In this document: positions 40,494 through 54,959 of the stretch, piece by piece | How the letters are laid out: the number at the start of each line of letters is the position of its first letter | Position numbering within the stretch: the first letter of the stretch is position 1 | Source of the DNA: Chiridota heheva | Lineage: Eukaryota; Echinodermata; Holothuroidea; Apodida; Chiridotidae | Reading direction: 5' to 3' | DNA length: 64,000 bases | Assembly: GCA_020152595.1 (NCBI GenBank) | Contig: JAIGNY010000573.1 | Span: 187,501-251,500 of the forward strand | Position numbers and translations under genes: made by a program | Notes under the pieces: model-generated | The model's database searches: none | Told to the model about the DNA's origin: nothing | The model's input: the letters and a program-made list of their open reading frames with translations, nothing else

Positions 40494-40686
40494 AGCTGCC
40501 GTTTGCGTGTTACGCGAAATCCGTTGAACAGTCGTTTGAACTGTCGATTGACCCAAAAATGGTTTAGAATTAACAATCAGCTAATTCATAATACAGATTA
40601 AGTGATTTGTCATTTCTAAATAGTTTTCATAGCAATCAATAGTTCAAACGACCGTTCAACGGATTTTTTAACACTCAAACGGCAGC
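40494..40686. repeat. Foldback inverted repeat inside the left transposon end
   Basis: Arms 40494-40550 and 40633-40686 are inverted copies, sharing AGCTGCCGTTTG, AAATCCGTTGAAC, GTCGTTTGAACT and GATTG, with an 82-bp AT-rich loop. It is about 60 bp inside the terminal inverted repeat. Confidence 0.85.
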
Positions 40687-40882
40687 TTTTTTCAAGCGCA
40701 CACCAGAGATCGTGACGTCATTCGCCCTACACAACGTATTAGGGTGTTTCAGCCAACGTCACAAGGTCACGTGATTTTGTTTACATCGCCATTTTGTTGG
40801 TCAAAACCACTGTCGTCTGCTGTACACTTAATTAGACTTACGTTTGCAAGTTGTTATATAAGATTATTTTTGTAAGATAATT

Positions 40883-41055
40883 ATGCTGGAATCTTGCTGT
40901 GCCGTGTGTGGGAGAATAGAAAGACATTTTCTCGATTTCCATCTAATCCTGATCGACGTTCGAAGTGGGTTTCTGCTGTATGACGCAACGACTTTCAACC
41001 TACAGTAAGCTTTCACACACTAGGATTTGCAGGGAGCACTTTATATCAGTGTGTA
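40883..41055 (+). pseudogene. Degenerate THAP zinc-finger domain
   Basis: Three plus-strand frames have to be combined to read a THAP domain. Frame 1 gives MLESCCAVCG (the C-x-C start). Frame 2 gives NRKTFSRFPSNPDRRSKWVS with the invariant Pro and Trp, then a TGA, then RNDFQPTVSFHT. Frame 3 gives RICREHFIS with the closing C-x2-H pair. THAP domains are C2CH zinc-coordinating DNA-binding modules found in P-element transposases and host THAP proteins. Two frameshifts and one stop show decay. Its place just inside a long terminal inverted repeat makes a transposase N-terminus the best reading; a dead host THAP gene is the alternative. Confidence 0.8.
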
Positions 41056-44000
41056 GGCTTTGTCTGAGTATAACGAAGACTAGATGGCGTTAACGTTAAA
41101 GCTACTCTTCGTATACCCGGTGAAAATATAACTTACTTAAGGAAAATATGAAGAAAAATTGGAAGCGAGCAAAAAACTGCAATCAGTAAAGTTCGCTGAA
41201 CTGGTACTGGTAGATTAAGATGTAGTATGTTTGTTGCACGTGTGATGTGACTGAGCTGTGTGAAGACGCGTGAAACGCAACGACGTCGCTGCCCTGCAAA
41301 ATGGAGTCCAATTCAGTTAGAGTCACGTAATGAAATCCCTCTATAGGGTGAACGCCGAGAGCCGAAACTTCTGTACAAAAAATCGTGATGCATGGATACC
41401 ATACTTGTTTCAGCATGGTCAACTATGCGAGGCCGGTGGACAGTGCATGCGTAACGGACTGAGTAATAGCTTACTGGCTAGGCCGGGAGGAGAAAACGAC
41501 AAGATACAATAGAGAGCGAGTTTTTAAAATATTTTCAATCCCACTGAAAATTGCTGTTTTAACATTTCCGTTTTAAGGTGTGATTAAATGCCATTGTGCA
41601 GACATGAAAACCAGCCAAGTTTCTTTTGAAGATTTAAAAAAAAAAAAATTTGAAGAACAAAAGTCAAAAATTACATATTTAAGGTTGAATCATTTTGTCA
41701 CTAACTTTAGGCCTACCACTTGCGTTGTCCCAGTTCTGGGAGATAATTTAAAATTAGATTGGCATAACTTTCAGACATTGGCATGATTTCACCATAGAAT
41801 AGCTCTGTTTATACTCAATATACATGGGTTCTGGCGTACGTATGAAGAATTTGAATCGAAATTTGGCCAAATCTCGAACATGCCGCATCGCTGAATGGTC
41901 CTAACAAATTTCTAGTTATTATACACATCCCTCAGTACGGGTTGACATAGGGATTGCCGTACGAGCGGCACCCATACTAATACGGCTCATTGGTCCGGTA
42001 TTACGAGAACTAACAAACTTCGAAGTAAAGGCCAACGTTTGACGTACTCCGGGGATATTTCCACCACGGGCGGCGAGCGTAGGCCTACTGGGCTTAGGTT
42101 AGGTTAAAAGTCAATTTAGACAAAAATGACAACTTTTTGGTTTACATGGAATAATTCATTTTTTTTTTAAATGTTACTGTTAGGGTTATTTCAAAATTTC
42201 CAATGAAAATTCAGGAACGGTATCCTAATTGAATTAAGAAGGGAGACTGAGCAGTCACAAACATTGTTGATCTTAGTTTAGGCCTACACCGAGTATAAAT
42301 TTTCTCCTAAAGTTAACTAGAGTTAACTAGATATACCCTACAACTTTAACTGCTTATAGTGTCATTGCCTAGTGCCACCCTGTCCCTGTCTAAAACTTTT
42401 TTTGTGTATGTTTTAGCAAGGAATTTAAAAGTAACTTGAAAAAATAAACATCAGCATTAAGACCCACTGCAGTTACTATACTAACTCCACTTCACAAAGT
42501 TTGCTGATTTTAGGTATAAAAAACATCACAATTTCAGTTCATCAATCATTTGCGCAGTATTTTGCCTTACAATTACTGAAAGCGAGTACATAGTTCCTAA
42601 TAAATTTGCTATTAAGAATTACCTCAGCATGCAATGACAAGTTATTACAATTTAAGTTTTAATGTAATGGTTATATGCAAGTTACTGTCATACAACTCAC
42701 AGCAATGTTGTTTTCATTGTATTCAAATATTATTTACACATATTTCACTTGTTGAAATTTTTGTTAAACTATCATTATGATATATCCAATGACTTTTATT
42801 GGGCCTAGTTGTCTTAGCAAAGTATGAATATATTGCTTTAAAGCTGAAACTGTTCATGGGTTGCCAATAGGCCAACTCTTAAAATTAAAAACATTTTCAG
42901 TGTTTTACATTAAACATTAACAGCTATTTTATAGTTCTTTTCAAAAAGATGTCCAAGAACAAATATTAAAAGTATTTGACACATTGAAAGATGAACAGCA
43001 CTTAAATCAGAGAGCCTTTAATTAATATTGCACATTTCATCAGGCTGACAATAGGTTAATTCAGTGAATACAATTATTTCAGTAACTTAAGTTTAACTTG
43101 TTAATAGAAAACTGAGGTAGGCCTACATTTATTGAAACAAATATGTTGTAAGTAAATAATTTACACTTCATGTAAAACAATAGTTAATTTCAGGAAGTTG
43201 CCAGTAGAAAATGGCAAGTCCCTGATTTACATCATGATGATATATTCAAGATTTTTAAGATATAAGTGTAACTTTGTTTCCATATGGCAGTATGGCTCCA
43301 AACTTTACCGGTCAAGATGCCGAATGAGTGTCAATGGTGACAGAATGATGTTTGCTAACAAGCTGATATAAGCTTTGATACTGATACTTTTTTTCTATAT
43401 TATTATGACATCAACCTCGGCCTACTGTAGGCGTTTCTCAATAATTATTATTTTTTTAACGGTAGGCCTATCAAATCTGCTTAATATTGTAGTTCAACTT
43501 CAAAACAATTGATTCAATAAAACAACCCTAATGCAAATCAGCTCTTAGGATTAGCCTAGACATAATTTTATACGTGTTTAATTTTCATTTACAATTTCGC
43601 AAATGTTTTAATACCTTTAAATATATTAGCTCATTAATTTTTAAAATTTCTGCAATAATTGTTAAAAAACCTGTAAAATTTAGGAAGGTTAATCTTTACA
43701 TTGTTCCATATTAGATGATAAGTTGTAATGTTGTGTACAGTATTTCAAACTCAATCCAATGGGTCATAGGCATACAATATGTGATTTAGAGACTGCCAAT
43801 AGGTGTGTGTTTGCAAAAGCATTTTTAATTGGATTAAAGCTGATGATGTGTAGTTTCGTTAACTATATATTGTACAATAATAACATGTTTTCAAAGTTGT
43901 TGCTTGCTTTGAGAATTACAACAAACTTTTTTAAAAATGTTGATGGCCACTGTTATTAAAACAAACGTTAAGCATTACTTGGCGTGAAATGAATTAGGGG

Positions 44001-44993
44001 TAAAACGTAAAAGCCACAACAGAGTGCATGATTTTTTTTTGTGAATGTATTTGTTTAAATCAGTATGTATTTTGGCAACCATGTCTGTTTTTTGCAACAA
44101 AATGCCAGGCTTGAAAAATTGTTTGTGTTTAGTAACCCATCTTGTTTTAACAATGTGTATGGGTAGGTAGGCAACAATTTTTTGGCCTAGTCTCTACAAG
44201 AAATATATTATGAGATCTTTACATACAACTCGTATTTGACTGAATATAATTACTGAAGGGTAAAATTATAAGGTCTATGTAATGAACATGTGTGTAATGT
44301 ATTAATTTACATGCCTAATTATAAGCAGGGTTTTGCATGTAGACTTTGAGTTTTGATAATATTCTATGAAGATCATTTTAGGTAATGAAGCTAGTATAAA
44401 AACAGATTAATTTTTACAGACATGATAATTTTTTATGCTGATGTTCACAATGTTTGAAGAAATTTTAATCTAACTTTATTTGGTAATTCTTTGTGAAGGT
44501 GAATGAACTTATTGAAGGTATATGTATTTTGAATTTGCTCATATGCATAATTACACATTTATTACAGCTATTATTCAACACAAACAAACATAAGCTTTAT
44601 AGGCTTTTGATATGGAGCTCTACATTCAAACTTTACATATTACTAGCCTATACTATTTTTCTATATTACAGTTGTATAACAGACTGGCAGGTAACTAAAG
44701 CAGTACCTCGTACTTGTGGTTATCTGTGATGGATAATATCTATTAAACAGCTAAAGATATGAATTAGACATCTACAAAAACATCTAGTAGACATCTGAAG
44801 TAGATAAAAGTGAACAAAAAACCAGGTCTTAAAAGGTGTCAGGTAGATATCTGAGGTAGATGCACATAAGAGTAGCAAATATTTGTCAGGTTTAACAAAA
44901 TAATGTCAGGTATATCAAAAGTAGATGTACATGTGTAAGAATGGCAAATACATGTCAGCTTTAACAACAAAATGTCAGGAAGACATCTGAAGT

Positions 44994-44995
<2 letters not shown>
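41056..44995. other. Transposon interior, no recognised coding remains
   Basis: AT-rich, with scattered TAGGCCTA words. Short frames (41330-41512, 43759-43959, 44493-44729) show no transposase motif I can identify. Any catalytic domain is either lost or too decayed to read. Confidence 0.5.
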
Positions 44996-45972
<977 letters not shown>

Positions 45973-47869
45973 ATAGTGACAAATAGTTGTCAGGTTTGAC
46001 CACCATATTTTAGTATGTCAGTATTTGAAAAGGAATATACTGGGCATAATTCAATTTGTATCTCTTCACCATAAAGCTATACCTTATTAGCAGCTTAAAG
46101 GTAATTGGTTGTATATACTAGGAAAACATAAGTAAATTGTTTTAAAATATAAACTATCATAGTAGCAAAACATTTCATCAAAATTGCTTAAATCTCAGGC
46201 CTCAATTTGCATACTTTATGCAAATTTTGTGATAAAGACATCAGGCCAGGACGACCTTGACATTTTCTTTAGTAAATTTTGTGTTACTTAAATGTCTTTC
46301 ATAATTAAATGAAGCGGTGCTTAAAATTTTGACCTCATGAAAATTTGAGTGTAAAGTTTTAGTGCTAAGAACTAAGAGTAGGCCATGCAGTGCAGTGATT
46401 ATCAAGAGATAAAGCTTTTTTTGCACAGAAAGTGGGATAAATAATAGGACGATTATATTTGCTCCCTGCTCTGATTGAAATGTAAACGGCTTTAATGGTT
46501 TTAAGATTGAGCGAACAGTCATAGGACACGAGAAAAAAAAGCAAAACAAAATTCATAAAGAAAAAGAAAATGCCTTAGGCCTAGCTGCATTAACTTCGGG
46601 GGCCGACTATCAGACTAGGTCCTATGCTACTCATCATATGTCTAACTGTTAAAAGCGTTACGCATAAGCATATGGCCTTGTTGCATACGTTAGTTTCTTG
46701 GACAGACGTATCCAGATACGGCCAACAGCTAAATTAATCAGCTAAGGTTAAAAACCTTCATTTTAACCATTTAATCATTCATTAGAGTAAAATAATCAAC
46801 GTCAATGTTCCACTGCGACGGATGACTGATTTATGTCAGAGCCGTAACACTAACCTCCGTGCGAAAAAACAACAAATTTTCACAATCACCAAATTGTATA
46901 AATTATTGGTCAGTACTATTTTGCGCACTAATTTCTGATCAAATTGAAGGGTTTTGTTGGGATTTATTCATTAAATAAGCAAAATAAAATATTTTACGTG
47001 TGTTTCGTGATCAATCCAAGTAATTTTCGAATAGAACTTGTTACATACGCATTGTATCTTCCCGCAATGCGCGTAGTCTCGAACAAATACACGTTAAATT
47101 GAGTTAAAACATAAAGGGCATTAAACGAAAAAATTTATCCAGAAAAATAATGCAAAATAAGATCGGGTAGTACACAATTTTAGACTCGTATACCAATTTT
47201 TGCGAAGTCAATCATTCACTCAAAGCTTGTACGAAAAAAGCACGCTGGAATAAAACTGGCCACATAAACGTATCACGTTTTCCCCACACTGTATGTATCG
47301 GAAGATTTTGTCTCTCGGCCTTCGGCCTATCAGCCTATACGAACTTTAGGGCGAATGACGTCACGCTCTCTGCACCATTTGCGTAGGATCATTAACGAAA
47401 ACAGACGTACAGAAGTTGCCTTTGACACTCGAGTTTTTATAAAAAGAAAATCTACCCACCTAAATTTTAAGGAATCCCTTTCGTAACTGTTGGGAGTCAC
47501 AAGTACAGGTAGGCTGGGGTGATTTTATAGTAATGAATTTCCCGTGGAAATGGCGGGTACCGCATAGGGAGCCTAAACGTTAAAAACCCCTATAAGCCTA
47601 GTAGGTGTTTCGAAGTCAAGCAGACATTCCGTTTTGAATTCGCGGCTCCACGGAATTTTTTAATGAAATTTACCCAATACCCCCAAGTTCGGCTCTGTGG
47701 CTCCGCGGACTTTTAGGATGAAATTATGCTTGCGATGGGATTGTTCATAATCTCATACATACATCCTCAAGCAGTTCCACGCTTTTGATGGGAATTTTTT
47801 ATAATGATAGATACACCCGGAGCGGCTCCGCTGGCGTCATGCTCGTCACAGGAATTGATATTTTAAGAA

Positions 47870-48430
47870 CGACCCATAGTTCAATTTGGCTTCACTTGTC
47901 TTTTAAGTTTGAGTACAGATTTGTAATTTTGAGTGAGGATCTGGCCCCATGGAGTATTTAGGGAGTTGTGGGGTATTCTAGTACTCCCCGTGGTGCCGTT
48001 GGACTGATGCAGCTGTTCTGGTATGGCTGTCGTTATGTCAGTTGTATGACTCACCCCTACTACCCCCGGCATAGTCAGTCAAATGTGAGTCGTTGAGGAT
48101 ATGAAATAGTGACTCGCATGTGCGTCATTGTACCAAATTGTCAGTTACAATCTGTGACTGGGGTGAGTGAGATATACTTCAGACCTATTCACTTTGTACA
48201 GAAGTTAGTGATTTGTGGTAAGTCATTTCAAAAGAAATGTCACTCACCTAAGTGACTGAGGGATGTGTCAATGTACATGTTTTGGTCACTCACCTTGGTG
48301 CAACGACTCACCTTGTCTGGGGGTGTAGGGGTGAGTTATTCAATTGACAAGTGCATTAGTGATGGCTGGTCGTCCTCTTACGGCAATCCCAATAATACCA
48401 ATGTCAACCCGTACTGATGGGTGTGTTTAA
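47870..48430. repeat. Palindromic ACTCACC/GGTGAGT repeat region
   Basis: TGACTCACCCCTACTACCCCC (48049) and GGGGGTGTAGGGGTGAGTTA (48319) are inverted, with further GTGAGT and ACTCAC words between. The right edge (48375-48426) matches, inverted, a segment at 41923-41965 inside the transposon (TACGGCAATCCC, ATGTCAACCCGTACTGA). Probably a non-autonomous element; limits approximate. Confidence 0.5.
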
Positions 48431-49342
48431 CAACCAGAGTATTCTGCAATAAAGCCGGAGGGGCGGAAGGGAGAGGGGAGAGGGGGGGGGGGGGGTCAGC
48501 GTGATTGGAATTCCGGAAGAGGGGAGGGACGGTTAGGCATATCTGGAAAAGATGTCACCGATCCCCCACCCCCCTGTACACATATTTTCTGGATCTGCCC
48601 ATTCCGAACTTGTTAGTTGATAGATAACTTGTATTCTATCAGGTACTTTATTTGATATTGCATTGTATTATGAAGTAAATTATGAAAAGTGGATATATAA
48701 TTATATAGCAATATTAGGCAATTGCAGGTCCATATCAGCTAAGCTTCCATGATTATCTCAACGGTCAGCCGCAGAAGGTTTCTCAAAATTTCCTCCATTT
48801 TGCACCCAAGGAGGAAAGTTTCTTAATTTGGGATTTTTAAGGCCCATCTTGCAGTCTGGAACTTATCTTGCAATTTTTAAGAGTTTTATGGAAGCAAGAG
48901 TTTTAAATAAGAATCAAAATTCAACAAAGTTTGAGGTTTTTTCTCTCCAGCCAAACACTAATTTAATACCTTTATGGTTGCCATTTCAAGTGTGGCCTAT
49001 TTACGAATTCAGCCGCTGTGAGTTTTCGAACTCTACCGAGGATTGATAACCAAATATGACGCTGAGGTCTGACCTAAATCCAATTTGGCCTCCATAGACT
49101 TAAATGCAAAATTGATTATTATAGATTGCCAATTACTGTGGATTTATTATAATGTGAAATCTAATGTGAAATCAAGCATCTAAATCAATTTTTGCAAATA
49201 AATTGTAAGCTACAAATGAACAGGCTTTGCAAAATGGTAATTGACTATTGCTTATCAAAATGAATTAAATATTATCAAAGATATACTATTAAAATACAGT
49301 GATTTTCTTAAAACATTAAAATCTTGTTTGATCTTATTTCAG
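48431..49342. other. Intergenic, G-rich tract then unique sequence
   Basis: 48459-48500 is G-rich with a run of about 12 G. The rest is AT-rich; a 72-codon frame (48828-49046) has no supporting motif. Confidence 0.45.
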
Positions 49343-49444
49343 AGACAAAAAAATAACTAGAAGCTTCGATGTCAACAAATCTAAAGAAAAATTAACGAGC
49401 GAAAGAATCAAGGAAAAGAAGGCAGTTCCTCTGATTATGCTCCT
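49343..49444 (+). CDS. Candidate exon of an unrecognised gene (1)
   Basis: Acceptor TTATTTCAG and donor GTAAGT bound a 102-bp segment. In one frame it reads KITRSFDVNKSKEK, then KEKKAVPLIML, a Lys-rich stretch turning hydrophobic. Phase 2 in, phase 2 out. It joins exon 50246-50289 without a stop, and that joins 56511-56629. No family recognised. Upstream exons not found. It could be chance. Confidence 0.4.
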
Positions 49445-50245
49445 GTAAGTACATAACATTGTGATTGGTGTAGTAATGCATCCAAAAATCTGGAGTATTT
49501 GTAAGCAAGAGCTTACCTCCTGGCTTACCTCATTAAGGGAGGGAGCAGCCCGGATCCAGAAAAGACACACAGACACACGAAAGGAGACGTTTAAGTTCAA
49601 AGTGCTAAAGCAAAAGACTTCAGGATCTTAGGATCATGGTACGTTAAACTGCCTCGTCATATCATGTTATTCCATGATGGAGCTTTATGGACAAAGAGTG
49701 CTTACAAGGACACAGAACAAAATTTTCCTGCATTGGTCTTGCTGTAAATGTTGTTCAAGTGAATGCTTATTGCTACTTAAATGTTGACATTTCTTCAACT
49801 TTATATATTTCAGCTACTTTTCACTTCGCTGACGGCAACTACAAGAAATTAATACCTCTGAGGGTCTTTTTTTTTTTTTAAATCTGGCGGCCAAAAAATA
49901 AGTGTGTTGTTTTTTACACTTCTCCACAAAAAAAATATACAGCTATCAAATAAGTGTAATGTATTTGTCCACCTGGGGTCCACCATTAGCTAGCGTACTG
50001 TTGATTTCAATTCACAGCCGGGTAGTCTTGAGCAAAACACTTTTCTCTACCTGGTCCAGTCCACTCAGCAGTGCTGGGGAGCTAACCTGCGATAGCCTGG
50101 CGTCTTTTCCAGGCTGTGGAGTCAGGTGCTCCTATCCGCATGCAGAATGAATAAGCAACTTGTGCTAATTACCAAGAAGATCACCATATACTGTAGCCAC
50201 ACTCCTGGAAATTTCACTGTTGTTCTTTTTTCTCTGCTTTTGCAG

Positions 50246-50289
50246 ATTGCTTTTTGAACCGTCTCGAGGAGATTTGCCAAAAGAAAATG
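50246..50289 (+). CDS. Candidate exon of an unrecognised gene (2)
   Basis: Acceptor CTGCTTTTGCAG, donor GTAAGC, 44 bp. Joined to the previous candidate it gives LLLLFEPSRGDLPKEN plus one base. Phase matches on both sides. Confidence 0.4.
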
Positions 50290-50520
50290 GTAAGCAGCGA
50301 AGCTTCCAAATTCAGCAAAATTGTAAGTAAAAAGCTACAGGACATTCAGCGATGTGGGAAGAAAGACGGAGTTTAAAAAGAGAAAGGAGCAGGAAGGGGG
50401 AGGGGAGGGGGAGAAAGAACAGAGAAGGAAAGAGCAGAACAGGAAAAAATTCAAAACATTTCTGGCAAAGGATAAGAAAATATTGCCAAGCCCAAGAGTA
50501 CATATGGCTAATTCCTGCGC

Positions 50521-50927
50521 GACAGACGGGACAGATTTACAACAGACGGGACAGATTTACACTACTTTTTTTTGTTTTAAGGCGTGCCAAAAACAATGTG
50601 TAAGATGTAACCTTCTAAGTTATGTACATGTATATAGTCGTAATAAACAATCTATATTTTACAGTAAAAAACAATCCATGAAACTAGAGGATTCAATGGC
50701 TGTATAGTGGCAAAGTAAAATCAGCGTGACAGACGGGACGTAAAAAGCGACCATTTTTTTTTTAAACAACTTTCTTTGAAAAAACCTATCTGTTCCCCCG
50801 TGAAATTTATTGTTTTCTCCTTTTCAAGTTAATTACTTTTATACAAATAACCAGTAAGCATATGACTTAGTTATTCAAAACATTTTACCAGAAATATCAG
50901 GCTCATTAATGTTGTGACAGACGCGAA
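50521..50927. repeat. Left cluster of GTGACAGACGGGAC motifs
   Basis: Four copies on the plus strand: GACAGACGGGAC at 50521 and 50541 (variant AACAGACGGGAC; the two form a 20-bp tandem), GTGACAGACGGGAC at 50726, and a weaker GTGACAGACGCGAA at 50914. They share orientation with the right cluster. Confidence 0.8.
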
Positions 50928-52122
50928 ATTTTTGCGTCCTTAATAATGTTTTAAACTAGAGGTATCAGGCTAGTAAATCTAGACCCAATAAGGGCCAAAC
51001 CCCAAACTAATTGCAAGATAATTTATTTTGCCACTATGCATTTCTTTGAGGCCCCAGGAAAAAAAGTATCAAAGTCTATAAAAATCTTTGAAGGGGAAAT
51101 ATGCCTAATTTGCATAAATCCAAAATGGCCGCCATTTATATATTATATACAATAGTTTGACTTCAAAACAACAGATTTATACATTGGTTAAACGTGGAAA
51201 ATAGTGGAGTTTTTTGAGTGTATAATGCACAGGACATATCCCTATTCTCCCTGGCCATTTTACAAAGAAGGAAACCTATACCTCTTTGCATAAATCCAAA
51301 ATGGCCGCTTTGGACAAAATAATTTTCTTAGTATCAATGTATTTAGATGATCTATGATTATAAATAGGGAATTTTTTTCATGAGAAAACATCTGAAATAA
51401 GTTTGTCAATCCGATTTTTGAAAGAAACAAGTATACACCTAAGATGCATCGCTTCAAAATAGATAGTTTGCAATTAGAGTGGCATAAGAGTTATACAAAG
51501 TTGAAGTGAGCGATATCTGGCCAAGTGGAATATCTTATTACATTGATTCTTGTAATGCATAGTTAAGAAACATACATAGTTGCATAAATCTTATCTGACC
51601 ACCATACATATAGTTAAAGCAATATATCAGAATGTCTTGGTGATAATATATTTACTTGATTTAGAGTAGCAAACATGGGAATTCGATCATTTGATCATAT
51701 GATAACGTCAGATGTTTTCAACATTTTGATTTATTGTTTCAATATTGAATATGATTAATTTAATGAAACTATTAAAAGAATATTCAAACTTAATACTCAT
51801 TTTTACATGGCTTTTTTTCAAAAGCTATGCTGCTTTAACCCATTGTTGCGAAAATATTTAGACTTCCCAAACAAAATATTTTATGTATGCTTCTAATCAA
51901 GTGAAATGTGAGTACAGACCATCAGTGGCCTTGTGTTTTCACGGTCCAGAACTAATTTTATTCTTTTATCTCAGTTTTTAGTGACAAGAAGATGTGAATG
52001 TGAGAACCGTGACAAAACCATAACTTGACTATTGAGCATTGTAATTTACTTGTGTTGTCAAAATCTTGTGCATTTTGGCAGATGGACTGTTTTGAGTCCA
52101 AAGATTTTACAAATGCTTACAA

Positions 52123-53814
52123 ATGACAGAAACATGTCTTATCTGTAAAAATGTTTTTGCTGATGGAGATGATACTGTGGTTCTTGAAGCTAAAAGATGT
52201 AGAAAAGTTAGCATTTCAAGTGAAAAAGGTGGTAGTGACCTAAGCTGTGCCAAGGGATGTTGTACACAAACAATGCAGAAGCAAATATTGTCATCCTTAC
52301 TATATTGCTCGCGATAAAACATTACAGGAAGAAAGTCATTCTCAAGGGAAGTTAGCTCTTCGTTCGAAACAACACCCTTTTCCATTGAAAGAACATTGTC
52401 TATTTTGTGGGAAACCTGCCATTTTGGGAAAACGAAAATGTGATGAATCAGGAGTATTTCCTGTTCAAACTTAAGACTTTCATGATGCTATTTTAAGTGC
52501 ATGTCAAACTAGAAAGGACCAGTGTCAGAGATGGTGTCCAGAAGGATGGCATCTGTTACTGATCACCATGCTGCTGATGCCATCTATCATCAGCAGTGTA
52601 GAGTGGACTTCAGGACATCCAAACAGATTCCTTGTAGATTGTCAAATGAACCTCAAGCAGTAGAACTGGGCGCCAAAGTTGGCGGACCTGTAAAAGATGA
52701 CAGGACAAGTGCCCTTCTCAAAACAATGCAATATTTCGAGGACAATGATGATGAACTAAAAACAATTAAGGAATTAGTCCAACAGACCACCTTAAAACCA
52801 CTTCAAATGAGCCATATAGTCATGTCTATATAAAATAGCAAATGCAATCTTACTTTGAAAAGAGAATCGTAATAACACTTCCAGGAAAAAATTCAGTTGT
52901 AACACTTCGTGATACAGCCACTTCAATACTTTGTGCGTTTCAGAAACAAAAAAGAAAAAACTGACACACAAACGGAGAAATTAAGATCATAAAAACTGCT
53001 GCAAAACTAATTGTGAGTGACATCCAATCCTTGGTGTCACACGTGATACATATCCCACTACAGAAGTTATGGGAAATACAGAGAGTGCCGTGCCATTTAT
53101 GCTACTTACACTGTGACAACTCTTGCAAAGTATGTTTGTAGGCAAGTGTACTGATCTGAAAGTAGTATCCATTAGACAAGCAATGATGCAAGCAGTAAGA
53201 CGAAGAACTATGTTGGCTCCGCTCCAGCTGGACCTTGGGGTTCAGATGCATCATCATTTTCCATCAAGCTTCCTTGTTGACACACTTAACTCCCTTGGAT
53301 TTTCCTGTTCTTATTCGGGAAGTTCAAAAATATGAACGAAGTGTTGCGGTAACAAAGGAACTGAAATTTCTGGTTGTACATCAAATCATGCAGTTCATTT
53401 TGTAGTCAGATAACATGGACCATAACATTGACACTATAGATGACACAGGAACATTCCATGGGATGGGCATAATTGCTGCAATTACACCAAGATTGACGTC
53501 AAGCAAGCCTGTACCGCGGAAAGTTGTGACAAGTGACGACATTACAGCTGTTGGTCGTGTGTCCTTTGAATATTTCACAATGCCCTCCACATGCCCATTA
53601 TTCAGCCACTATCTATCAGCCGCTACCATCTATTAAAGCAGAAGATCTATTTGCACCACTGGATATTCTATGGAAGACCTCTCTTCTGCATCAAACAAAA
53701 AGGCCTGCATGGTCCGGAATGATGCATAAAGGTACTCATTCTGTTGCAAATAGTTTGGACCTCAAACCTTATTTTGACTGGCCTATTTGTGATGAAAAAA
53801 TATCTTTTCTATAA
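52123..53814 (+). pseudogene. Cys/His-rich multi-frame coding relic, probably transposon-derived
   Basis: The plus strand carries a broken protein of about 560 residues spread over several frames. Frame pieces: 52123-52260 (MTETCLICKNVFADGDD), 52240-52474 (VVHKQCRSKYCHPYYI; KEHCLFCGKPAILGKRKC; ESGVFPVQT, then TAA), 52522-52833 (HAADAIYHQQCRVDFR), 53120-53340 (APLQLDLGVQMHHHFPSSF; DTLNSLGFSCSYS) and 53415-53600 (DHNIDTIDDTGTFHGMGIIA; PVPRKVVTSDDITAVGRVSF). The Cys and His pairs suggest zinc-binding knuckles. I recall proteins with the TFHGMGII and HHHF blocks as multicopy uncharacterised genes in marine invertebrates, but cannot name the family. At least four frameshifts or stops make it non-functional. 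Motif clusters flank it on both sides. Confidence 0.7.
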
Positions 53815-54959
53815 TTTATTTTCAATCAACAACAAGGACTAACATTACAAAGTAATAATAGAATACTTTTAACAATAATTAATCATAGAGTAATTTTCAG
53901 TCATTTGGAGCCCACTCTTTAACGCCTGAATGGAATCTGTTTTTGGTTTGCCTGTTTCATTAGTCAACAATGATTAATCAACATTTCACTTCAAAAGGCA
54001 ATTTTTAATAATATCTTAATATTTTGGCAAACATGTGCAAAAAGATGCCCATAAAGAATACGCACTAGATAAACTTCACAATCTGAGTGAAAGATTTAAC
54101 GTTTACATTTTAAGTTTTAACAGATTCTTCTTCCAAATACAAGGTCCTTAAAACAATGTAACTTGAAGTGTAGGCATAAAGCATCATAGGTTAACTTTTA
54201 CATGCATTGTAAGTAAGGTTTTCTCTTTCTAACCATACACAAGGATGTTAGTGTCGATTGCTCAACTGCTGACCGCAGTTGCCTTCCCAGGTTGCACAGA
54301 TCTGCAGATAGGCTATCTGGTTGAAAGAAATCTACAAGGCAGTTTCACACTGGGGGTGCTTTCATCGCATATCAAATATCATGGTTTCACACTCTAAAAA
54401 AAAAGTGCACCACGGGTTACAGTAAGGGTACGAATTTCTGCACCATCAGGTTGCCATGAGGCATCCATATCTTGCATGTGTTGAATTACATCCGCAAGTG
54501 ACACAGGACGTTCATTTTGGCACATTTTTTGAGCAATTTCTGGTGTCCCCGTTGGTGCTATTAACCATGCCATATTCTGTGACATGTCGCTTAAGGGAAC
54601 CCCCTATCCACCAATACCATCAATACATCCCTTGCTGTGAGATGTTGCTGGGCATGCACATCACATGTTCTGCCCATATCCCATGTACAGTAAACAAGTG
54701 TGGAGTGTGCATGCTACAATTAAGTACTGTATGACAGGTCTACATGACCAGGACGAAAAGATGGGTTAATTAAGAAAGCAGGCAAAGTATCACTGCCCTA
54801 AAGGCTGAAGTGTGTGTTTCTAAAATTAATATTTAGTTTACTTTTTTATTGATAATTCCATCAATCATATTGTTTTTAACAAAGACATGGAGCATTAGAA
54901 GTAAAATAGTCTGTGTTTACTCATTTTTTATGACCTAGAGATGATAAAAAAAAAAAAAT

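Noticed and set aside
46241-46549. 102-codon minus-strand frame inside the THAP transposon as a transposase piece
   Set aside because: No catalytic or domain motif visible, opposite in strand to the THAP relic, and low-complexity.
50350-50707. Lys/Arg/Glu-rich plus-strand frames (RKGEGRGRKNREGK)
   Set aside because: A purine-rich tract gives charged translations in two frames; no independent evidence.
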